Shown: positions 8,601 through 13,562 of the stretch, piece after piece
Layout: every line of letters begins with the position of its first letter
Position numbering within the stretch: the first letter of the stretch is position 1
NCBI GenBank assembly: GCA_002368685.1
Contig: DFEN01000134.1
Span: 1 to 13,562 of the forward strand
DNA: 13,562 nt
Reading direction: 5' to 3'
DNA from: Lachnospiraceae bacterium UBA3801
GTDB lineage: Bacteria > Bacillota > Clostridia > Lachnospirales > Lachnospiraceae
The notes under the pieces: generated by a model
What the model was told of the DNA's origin: nothing
The model's input: only the letters and a program-made list of their open reading frames with translations
Database searches by the model: none
Made by a program: the position numbers and the translations under genes

Positions 8601-11208
8601 GCTCAACTATATGAATTGGTACACTTGACAGATTTCTATTATTGTCTTTTGCTAATCTATTATCTACAACAAATGCATCAACAGGCACACCCTCTTCCAG
8701 AGCTGCCTTGATAATCTCTCCTGCATATTCCCCAGCCTCATATACACTGTAATTTCCGCCAAACAGCTCCCTGAGTCTGTCATCAAGAGTTCGTCCACCT
8801 ACCAGGATATACTTATAGCAATTACCATGAGCCTCGTAGTTATAGTGCATCTTCGAATACAGTAAATCTACGAAGCTACTTATTTCCCGAGCTGCTCTAG
8901 GCCCTGTTACGCCAAGCTTAACCTCTCTTGGGCGATAATTATTCTTACCACTTATATCACTTCCGATTACATAGTCAGTCAGAACATTGCCGGTATTCTT
9001 CTCATAGAATTCATGTAGCTCTGTTGGTATCAGCTCAGCATTCCTATAATGAGAATTCGTGCCATATGCAACCTCCATACACTTGAGATATGACTCGTAG
9101 GAAGCCATAGGCTCACTATTTGCTATCTGATTCGCCTCATCAAGTAAGCGTTTCTTAAGCTCTTCATTTTCGGCCAGCTTAGATGCACGTAACAATACTC
9201 TGTATTGATAATCAGCATTATCAAGCTTATCTCCATCCTTAAGCTGATCCATTTTATCCAGGGTATCATATAACATCATTCGTGATGCTGGTGGAAGTAG
9301 AGATGCTCTCTGAATAAGCCTGTTGATTCTGATATTTCTAGGTATGTACTCTGGTTCCATACCATTATTATTAATACTATCTGCAGCACGATTAATAAGC
9401 ACCTCAGCTGCATCTTCTCTAATCATAAAACTATTTCTATCTGAGAGAATCTGTTCTGCCTGTGCTTTAACCTCTTCAATATTATTTTGTCTATTCTGTC
9501 CTGGTAATAGATTCCTGCCGCTAAATGTGAGTGGAACCACATGCCTACTCATAAAGCCCAGTTCATTCTCTGATAATATAGTAGCGAAAATAGGCTGATC
9601 AACATTAAATGACTCACATAGTAATATATTGGCAAAAACTGCATCCTTCGTTATCCCATCTACTATTGGATACCTGTCAGCATATTTCTCCTCATATAAT
9701 TCATTCAGAGTTCTGTCTCCGATATATATACAGTCATATTTATCCATTCCACGTGATTTTAGCAGACCTTCATTTCCGGATAGCATACTACTAATATACT
9801 GTTTCGCTGGCTCCGTTGCTCTTTTAATCTCACGGTAATCTGTTGGGTTATCCAGATACTCCTGAGCTTTCTCAGCATTTAGTCCATCATATATAGGAAT
9901 ATTACTAATAGCATTTGTTACGGTATATCCAGGAACTGTTACCAGCTGTCCAGACTCAGTTTGTGCAACACCTGTACAGTTAAGCCCCTTAGGATCCTTG
10001 AGGAAGCTTCTCATAGTTTCCAGAATCATAGCATTTGCCTGGTCAGCCTCAGAATACTTCGAATACTTATCACCTGATATGTCACGAATTGAATGGTTCT
10101 CGGAATTAACTATGAAGTCAAATTCATCACAGCCTATATTAGTCATATTGCCATATATATATTTTCTATAAACCGAACCGAAGGTCTCGTAGTAGACCTT
10201 GTACATAGCATTCTTAACTTCATCAGGAAGAGATAACAGATCCTCTGTATCCAGATCAAAATCAGGAATAATAGCTGTATGTGATCTCATGTCAAATTTG
10301 GTGATAGCCTTAAGACCATCTGTCACAGCATTCACATTGTCACGACGCATATCTCTATGATAGTTATTTATAGCTGTATCCAGCTCCTGCATACGTGGAT
10401 AGGTTGGGGACTCACCATTTACATACTGTACATGTTCTGGTACATTTATACTACTATTCTTATCTGTAGTATAATAACCCGAGACGATAGTTGTATAATT
10501 AACATAGTTGAAGATATTATTAGTAGGGAGATCGGATAGCTTCTTACCCCTATATTTCTGAAGGAAATTCTTAGCCTGATGGAACATTACAGCTCTCTTA
10601 CTATCTGTCGGATTTTTCTCATCCATCTCATTAAGATATGTACCGCATAGGCCCTGGCTGAATTCAGCCCATTTAGCGGCCATAGTTTCAAATTTCTTCT
10701 GTCCGCCGGCGCCCTCTAGATATGCCGCCTTAAATGACATATCATCAGGAACATCCTTGGTTCCAGATAAATCCTGCGAGAAATCGATGAAAATCTGAGA
10801 TAGTCCATACCAGGTTTCGTAGTAATTATCCAGATCGGATTCCTTGGTGACATCTACATCAGGGATCTCAACATCCATAATCTTTTCAAGAGCCTGAGAA
10901 TGAATACGTCCTATGTTCTTAAGATTTTCCTGTACGCTTCTCTTAGGATTATTATATGTATCGAACATATCCTGTAGCATAGCCTTAATCTCATCACCTG
11001 TATAGGTATCAAGACTGGTGGCCTGTTCGATAGAGAATCCCTTCTCTCCGATTAGGTAGAGTCTCAGTGCATTCATACCGGAATCACGTCTATCAAGATT
11101 ATATCCGTACTTATCATGTATTAATTTACACTGCTCGTTATACCATGTCAGATCATCTGGACTCATCTTGAATTTAACATCTGTTGGATTCTTAACTCTC
11201 TTTGGCAT
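2641..11208 (-). CDS. Giant 2855-residue hydrophilic, mostly helical protein of unknown function
   Basis: A single uninterrupted frame of 2855 codons runs from ATG at 11208 to tandem stops TAA TAA. The start is fixed: GAGGA lies 6 bases upstream, and the upstream gene's TGA, in the same frame, blocks any longer version. I do not recognise a family. There is no signal peptide. The first half (about 360-1390) contains three clear copies, perhaps four, of a diverged motif, Y-x-x-I-x-[IV]-G-x-[RF]-[TS]-L, followed by a helix and another strand (residues 491, 798, 1333; weak copy at 363). The rest is rich in Glu, Lys, Asn and Gln and looks helical, with coiled-coil-like stretches near 1960-2010, 2115-2160 and 2460-2560. 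One strongly hydrophobic run lies at 2726-2742. The last 35 residues are Lys/Asn-rich and probably disordered. A scaffold or multi-domain effector is possible. The coding call is very sure; the function is unknown. Confidence 0.95.
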   Translation of the reverse strand: MPKRVKNPTDVKFKMSPDDLTWYNEQCKLIHDKYGYNLDRRDSGMNALRLYLIGEKGFSIEQATSLDTYTGDEIKAMLQDMFDTYNNPKRSVQENLKNIGRIHSQALEKIMDVEIPDVDVTKESDLDNYYETWYGLSQIFIDFSQDLSGTKDVPDDMSFKAAYLEGAGGQKKFETMAAKWAEFSQGLCGTYLNEMDEKNPTDSKRAVMFHQAKNFLQKYRGKKLSDLPTNNIFNYVNYTTIVSGYYTTDKNSSINVPEHVQYVNGESPTYPRMQELDTAINNYHRDMRRDNVNAVTDGLKAITKFDMRSHTAIIPDFDLDTEDLLSLPDEVKNAMYKVYYETFGSVYRKYIYGNMTNIGCDEFDFIVNSENHSIRDISGDKYSKYSEADQANAMILETMRSFLKDPKGLNCTGVAQTESGQLVTVPGYTVTNAISNIPIYDGLNAEKAQEYLDNPTDYREIKRATEPAKQYISSMLSGNEGLLKSRGMDKYDCIYIGDRTLNELYEEKYADRYPIVDGITKDAVFANILLCESFNVDQPIFATILSENELGFMSRHVVPLTFSGRNLLPGQNRQNNIEEVKAQAEQILSDRNSFMIREDAAEVLINRAADSINNNGMEPEYIPRNIRINRLIQRASLLPPASRMMLYDTLDKMDQLKDGDKLDNADYQYRVLLRASKLAENEELKKRLLDEANQIANSEPMASYESYLKCMEVAYGTNSHYRNAELIPTELHEFYEKNTGNVLTDYVIGSDISGKNNYRPREVKLGVTGPRAAREISSFVDLLYSKMHYNYEAHGNCYKYILVGGRTLDDRLRELFGGNYSVYEAGEYAGEIIKAALEEGVPVDAFVVDNRLAKDNNRNLSSVPIHIVEHGRSYEDLDPELLAEQKAAYERVFQNATVDGQRRVAIEDEQEIRAKEEMLLRNSFNDLGRIQSNPTFQPSNPLFSAMKAKFYGNNKFTVGEIKDDNNKYTDAEKEALKTSIVPERGVPVVYICVKLAEESLKLKAQGQPGYTLEQIFSVNELSDLKQKYADEFLRVCAENDVDTYLRTMVNGGKAMKQLHAQENPVSESSKSLDAMRSAHLGYNYGVCQCLLDVKQELEKNPANDAYMAKIGLIDKPEDSDKLQMELFDYASVFRCIAEADTKKYKIEIGNTDVARDISEFEAEASLLMHFKECAIKGEDPYKDAANYINNHSSLNDSEYIEQIPVINNQLRLSKNDSIQKIIDDEFFDAYYIDFDKISRIQNNNEAGNLADCVQIVTPAVKKQLERDREIEWEMSGLTNRLAKNNLRITALFENGREPSDKEVQDIYDATFTPLFETEAVRSFLEANPELDEYDLIKVGNFSLREWAQRTESPLNLQALALQCVADISVPLKVIPIQYDAANSSYKQSEAAYLVQNTAERNRLFMQCPELSTVQKYKEYYTLQNPRQDVSGISEEVWENMRENAIGELHSRGLIADDKIISTDDILAAGDPVIKTRTMEKSLETFFGPKQKFVKQWAESGTKVYTKDQFLEFTEDMDPKSFTDNEFATIAFFTSLDSEVLEPEIVPGVRPENLDMTGRLLMSSNNWTTDISTNGLLQPRFNNGHVYKHSVKPARRCAADAIDDYENGSAERLVTTVANGVKFSIGQICCKENFDPEKDAHLLSHMLTKAVAVMNKTPELKQQFEAKFTPEELKLIQVIIKMNTLTDNYCIAQDKLKNQENLSAEDRTKYITDIKKYKHFNNLWSENYNNLFSSHETEQQMEQLALKKAQLANNPELNTAADADYHKYLVNNFKPTQEFMDTVLNDEMVNEIGNSVFVDTASLNNKLSELIDRNKAANDAINHEKVYPDPNTNTVYTFTVEPEVAFKNQQDAYSSYYIIDSVKELIANSLTKEEILSICQKYNQQAEQNGWAQADARPELDSINIITGIYINGNNPVGAKVFFNMVFEALQQSPEKLAQFKSEVDAIKLPTEKSFEELVDYPENRTIDDKIRQIQNDRNMNQADKTANINMLNDLRKHLAVRKESTYKFISKYENRDHAGTVLRDTAIQTMEQYKDGRYVGMMEPVMEPSGRTERYNVVKPEFAAEVLELENGDLELSQQHIDNMVRIINKMTEYGMITGQGRVEQGHKYYANTRVTEAKLQLKEAVRSGDLARIRQAKEAYETEAAHMREIHQMIQEAFPDKKYAPGNMDSIREAAVPAEFTIDYVTDSRKNGLYQIGEAAMRAGIPIAEYLKHPAKHIAQHYRNRVATEGFEAVSNTSGSFLDNYKKLKDLGDREKHGLVFINSDGGVPSYVINRQIDGMVAYESDNNKARNFLRMGENMVKIYEAEIYREGEFMKGFANLTQKNSQDVTAEERQQFRQNMKMVFLSGDKIKKTDIPFVQADEYGLKFTAEPNNLSYELSKQNLYNQIIQNYRKSIPDAPNANNEAKQIVEETMFDYLMAHPEDMNKAEFKALEKEALSAGTKLRITRDATERGNTPADKYKKWKKDFAVEYDRMAAYNKDKDTKLNKRLSELQKGIVKAGMSTKQGAALKKRKYLEEYNELINNRIAELKEEFSCKELTEHYTRERVSQLRTLKANYTNPIPKLPTLVSADPQARVQDIQLIGNRALDNVWEGPLKNLDTYITWRLSKPDMEGMRRSDMSDEEWKMAYKNAILGQNLEKPVLDVFEDIHPVQAQARDEKRIELQAKSADEIMLDAIKEENKLSDRGTDPDNLYNYAINRLPNEITKDNRIGGLDDPEFGAHNKICIMQIIAIPIACQIAKSHQGQLPVKGGIQGIVKKLKTNEAFLKICSNYVKEIQEEYNGMNNIGEDINITEFASYNKLIQDIGSRKMLTDIAAEQKKVNEANKNKDINKDKNIQQGGPKNEEKKGPKKQY
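7054..7212 (-). repeat. Internal protein repeat, copy 3 (residues about 1333-1385 of the giant protein)
   Basis: This copy begins YDLIKVGNFSLREWAQRT. An Ala/Leu-rich helix and the strand VPLKVIPIQYD follow. It keeps the Tyr, Ile, Gly and Leu positions, with Phe in place of Arg and Ser in place of Thr. It lies 535 residues after copy 2 and is the most diverged of the three clear copies. Confidence 0.5.
8644..8817 (-). repeat. Internal protein repeat, copy 2 (residues about 798-855 of the giant protein)
   Basis: This copy begins YKYILVGGRTLDDRLRELF. A helix (AGEIIKAALEEG) and the strand VPVDAFVVDN follow, the same order as in copy 1. The shared core with copy 1 is I-x-[IV]-G-x-R-T-L plus the acidic residue after it. 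It lies 307 residues after copy 1. Confidence 0.6.
9565..9738 (-). repeat. Internal protein repeat, copy 1 (residues about 491-548 of the giant protein)
   Basis: This copy begins YDCIYIGDRTLNELYEEKY. A helix rich in Ala and Leu follows, then a second strand-like run, QPIFATIL. Its opening aligns without gaps to the copies at residues 798 and 1333 over Y-x-x-I-x-[IV]-G-x-[RF]-[TS]-L. The pattern suggests a small alpha/beta module repeated within the protein. The similarity was found by eye. Confidence 0.6.
9979..10128 (-). repeat. Possible fourth, degenerate copy of the internal repeat (residues about 361-410)
   Basis: The segment DEFDFIVNSENHSIRDISG, followed by an Ala-rich helix (QANAMILETMRSFL), has the same strand-loop-helix order as the clear copies. 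It lacks the glycine and needs a one-residue gap to align, so it may be chance. Confidence 0.25.
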
Positions 11209-11214
11209 ATCAAT

Positions 11215-11219
11215 TCCTC
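11215..11219 (-). promoter_or_regulatory. Ribosome binding site of the giant gene, overlapping the upstream stop codon
   Basis: The minus strand reads TGAGGAATTGATATG. The GA of the upstream TGA stop is part of the GAGGA Shine-Dalgarno core, which sits 6 bases before the ATG at 11208. The overlap sets the start of the giant gene and suggests that ribosomes finishing the upstream gene re-initiate here (translational coupling, inferred). Confidence 0.75.
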
Positions 11220-13562
11220 ACTTTTTTATCTTAATTTCGGTTTTACCCTTCTTCTTTGTTTCAGTTTTACCCTTCTTATTTACCTCTGTTTTGCTTGTAT
11301 TAGAATTCTTCCTGACTACCTTCTTCTCTGGCTCCGGAGCAGGATTCTTAGCACCCATATCTTTAAGAGACGTGATCCTCTGCTCTCTCTCTCTAATTAT
11401 CTCATTAATAGGAGCATTCTTATCTCCTATATATTTCGACTTGGACTCAATACACTTCCTGATTTCGTCACCATACTTCTTGAATTCCTTCGAGAAGTTA
11501 TTCCTGATCTTTCCGTCATCTGTAAGTGGACCGAAGCCCTGATCATGCCACTTTTCATACTCAGCTGATACCTCCTCCAGATCCTTAAGATATGTCAGGA
11601 ATTCATTTACACTGGTCTTAGGTCCGAGGTTAAGTCCATCCTTCAGCTTGCCAAGGAAATTCTTGTATTCTGTACTGTTCCAGTAGCCCTTACCAGTATT
11701 TTTGAGTACATCTATCGTCTTATCACATAGAGCAACTGTGTCTGTCATATACTGGAGAATACTCATATCTCTCTCTAGTCTTCTCTGTTCAGAAGCATAC
11801 TTCCTGTCAAGAGCACCTGTTTTTCTCTCGAGCCTGTCCTTATGAGCCTTAATCTTCTGATCCAGTTCATTTTCTGGAGCACCCATTTCCTTAGCATATT
11901 GATTATTCTCTCTCATAGTATATGATATGAGATCACTTACCAGATTCATCCTGTAGGTGCTGTCACCCTCAGAGGTAGGAATATTGGTCTTCTTCATATA
12001 CTTTCTGCATTCTTCAATAAGCTTCTTATTCTCGGCAACTATTGTTGCATAAGTGACCTGGTTATTATCCTTAAGACCACGAACATACTTTAATTGTCTT
12101 TGAATATCTTTCAGACGCTTATTATCAGATGCAAGTATTTTATCCTCTACCTGCTTATTCTTCTCAGCAGCCTTCTCCCACTCTTCCTCATTTACGAAGC
12201 TCATCTGAAGCTCATTATCCAGGAACCAGTTTCTGACCATTTTGTGAATATTCTTAACACGTCCCTGCTGTGACTTGCCATCATATACAGCACCAATCAC
12301 TTTGCCAAGCTGACTATAGCTGGTAACACGTATCAGATTATACTTATCATCAGCAATATATACACCATCCGGTATCTCAGTCAGTCCGCTTCCTCTGAAG
12401 TACTCTCCAGTCTCTGAATCATAGAAGCCAGACATATGTGACTTACCATCGCCCTCCTGTAGCATCTGTGAAGTATCAATACTTCCAAGCTCCATACCGT
12501 GCTCAGTTGTTCCTATGATTATCCTCTTAGCTCCACGAACATTCTGAAGTGGAAATGCCATATTGGTATGCTCCTGTGCCATAGAACAAAACAGTGTTGT
12601 ATCCAGGTTTGGAACCTTCCTCAGATCATTTGTTCCATGGAACCAGCTTGTGAAGAGACCCGGAACAGGATCTCTCAGAATCATCTTGAACTTGACTCTG
12701 TCAGCGAAGCCATCAGCTCCTATATGGCTCTTCTCATATTCTTCAGCCTTCTGTCTGATAAGCTTGACGCTCTCACCGGCTGATACAGCACCGCGGCTGT
12801 GTCCTGTAATGTGAATATGTATATCATGTGGTTCTTCCTGCTTACCCATCCACTTGTTGAAAATAGGATTCATGAACTGCACAGCAAAATTCTGACCATA
12901 TACTCTGGTATTCTCAATACTGTATTCACCTACATTGAATGCGCCCTTGAATAGTGGGATATCAGGAGTAGGTCCAGCTATGCTGTATCTATACTTCTCC
13001 ATATCTTTGCCATCATCTGATTTGGCAGGAGTTTTCTTCCTGCGTATATGTGCATATTTCTTATTCTCATTTTTATCTACCAGTTCCCCGAACTGTGCCT
13101 CTATACTCTTCTTATCACTAACTGTACCATCTCCAAAGGCTTTACCATGCTGACCTGCGTATTCACGCCTGGCCTCCTGGAAACCGGAACCAGCAAAATC
13201 CAGCTCCAGAACCTCCTCACCCTTCTTCAGATACTTATTTCCAAGTGAGTGATATATATTAATCCTTCTCTCTTCAGCTGGTCCACGATGCATCTCATCT
13301 ATATCATCGTATATCTCCTCGCCAAATACTTCCTTGATTGCCTGACGATTACTCTTAGTAATCTTATTATGCTTATGACCCTCATGTATATCAAACTCTT
13401 CCAGCTCTTCATCTGAAAGCCTGGCCATAATATAATCCTTCTTGCCTCTTACAGCCTGCTTCTGCTCTATCGTTAGCTCCTGGTAAAGAGTAGTCGTACT
13501 TATCAAATCAAGATAGTTTTCTACTGGCGACCCCTTCTTAGTCTGCTGAACCGGATTTAGAT
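11218..13562 (-). CDS. Probable alpha/beta hydrolase (lipase-like) with helical C-terminal region; 5' end outside window
   Basis: Residues here are counted from a TTG codon at 13506. The frame has no stop from 11218 to the window edge. The 18 codons before the TTG are open, native in codon use, and contain no start, so the gene begins upstream. A second possible start is the ATG at 13428, which has AAGGA 7 bases upstream. A beta-strand (DIHIHIT) leads into GHSRGA (235-240), the nucleophile elbow of alpha/beta hydrolases, with Ser237 at 12796-12798. Asp279 in RDPVPG and His357 in GDGKSHMSG are the best candidates to complete a Ser-Asp-His triad. GxSRGA is typical of DUF2235/Tle-like phospholipases, so an ester-lipid substrate is plausible but unproven. 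Residues about 430-720 are charged and helical, with likely coiled coils near 440-500 and 540-590. A lysine-rich tail follows. No membrane segment is seen. The gene ends 9 bases before the giant gene. Fold moderately sure; function not known. Confidence 0.8.
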   Translation of the reverse strand, partial: LNPVQQTKKGSPVENYLDLISTTTLYQELTIEQKQAVRGKKDYIMARLSDEELEEFDIHEGHKHNKITKSNRQAIKEVFGEEIYDDIDEMHRGPAEERRINIYHSLGNKYLKKGEEVLELDFAGSGFQEARREYAGQHGKAFGDGTVSDKKSIEAQFGELVDKNENKKYAHIRRKKTPAKSDDGKDMEKYRYSIAGPTPDIPLFKGAFNVGEYSIENTRVYGQNFAVQFMNPIFNKWMGKQEEPHDIHIHITGHSRGAVSAGESVKLIRQKAEEYEKSHIGADGFADRVKFKMILRDPVPGLFTSWFHGTNDLRKVPNLDTTLFCSMAQEHTNMAFPLQNVRGAKRIIIGTTEHGMELGSIDTSQMLQEGDGKSHMSGFYDSETGEYFRGSGLTEIPDGVYIADDKYNLIRVTSYSQLGKVIGAVYDGKSQQGRVKNIHKMVRNWFLDNELQMSFVNEEEWEKAAEKNKQVEDKILASDNKRLKDIQRQLKYVRGLKDNNQVTYATIVAENKKLIEECRKYMKKTNIPTSEGDSTYRMNLVSDLISYTMRENNQYAKEMGAPENELDQKIKAHKDRLERKTGALDRKYASEQRRLERDMSILQYMTDTVALCDKTIDVLKNTGKGYWNSTEYKNFLGKLKDGLNLGPKTSVNEFLTYLKDLEEVSAEYEKWHDQGFGPLTDDGKIRNNFSKEFKKYGDEIRKCIESKSKYIGDKNAPINEIIREREQRITSLKDMGAKNPAPEPEKKVVRKNSNTSKTEVNKKGKTETKKKGKTEIKIKK
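11221..11292 (-). repeat. Three tandem 24-bp units encoding a Lys-rich tail (KTE-x-x-x-K-x)
   Basis: The last 24 codons of the hydrolase-like gene are three 8-residue units: KTEVNKKG, KTETKKKG and KTEIKIKK. At DNA level, the plus-strand word ttttaccctt occurs at 11241 and 11265, and a ttttg remnant begins at 11289, all 24 bases apart. This is a true in-register tandem duplication that ends at the stop codon. The product is a strongly basic, probably disordered tail that may bind acidic partners, nucleic acid or membrane; that role is inference. Confidence 0.85.

Noticed and set aside
10071..10128. Calling the weak motif at residue 363 a definite fourth repeat of the giant protein.
   Set aside because: It lacks the conserved Gly and needs a gap, so it is listed only as a low-confidence copy.
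11218..11220. Idea that TGA is a sense codon here and that the first two genes are one.
   Set aside because: No in-frame TGA occurs anywhere else in more than 4400 codons across the three genes, so TGA behaves as an ordinary stop.
11168..11542. Plus-strand open frame of 124 codons with a hydrophobic, membrane-like N-terminus.
   Set aside because: It is antisense to the Lys-rich tail of the hydrolase-like gene. Lysine codons read backwards give Phe and Leu, which explains the false membrane look. It has no independent coding signal.

Overview
All 13.5 kb is coding on the minus strand. Three very long genes run head to tail, read from high to low coordinates, and nothing else convincing is present: no rRNA, tRNA, CRISPR array, insertion sequence, origin or terminator. 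The only non-coding DNA is a 9-base gap between the first and second genes and a 37-base gap between the second and third, so the genes are probably one transcription unit. Its promoter and its end both lie outside the window.

The organism is most likely a low-to-medium GC member of the Bacillota, probably a Lachnospiraceae-type gut or rumen anaerobe. This is an inference. It rests on Shine-Dalgarno sites with normal spacing, AGA-rich arginine, near-exclusive CAG for glutamine, a preference for AAG and GAG, frequent ATA isoleucine, and very large cytosolic-looking proteins. No marker gene is present to fix the taxonomy, and a large phage or plasmid of such a host cannot be excluded.

Layout in transcription order. 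(1) 13562 to 11218 is the 3' part of a gene for a probable alpha/beta hydrolase. It has a lipase-type GHSRG nucleophile elbow, followed by a long charged helical region and a lysine-rich tail built from three tandem 8-residue units. The gene's true start is beyond the window edge. (2) 11208 to 2641 is a complete 2855-residue giant protein of unrecognised family, mostly helical and hydrophilic. It carries three clear copies, and perhaps a fourth, of a diverged 50-60 residue alpha/beta motif in its first half, and also ends in a Lys/Asn-rich tail. (3) 2603 to 1 is the 5' part, 867 codons, of a third large gene. It has a papain-like (C39/C70-like) cysteine peptidase domain near its N-terminus and a helical region after it; its 3' end is off the window.

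Taken together, a serine-hydrolase-like protein, a giant protein that may be a scaffold, and a cysteine-peptidase-like protein sit in one tight cassette. The visible N-termini of the second and third proteins lack signal peptides. The content suggests a multi-component effector, toxin or defence-type system, or a protease acting on its giant neighbour, but the sequence alone does not show which.
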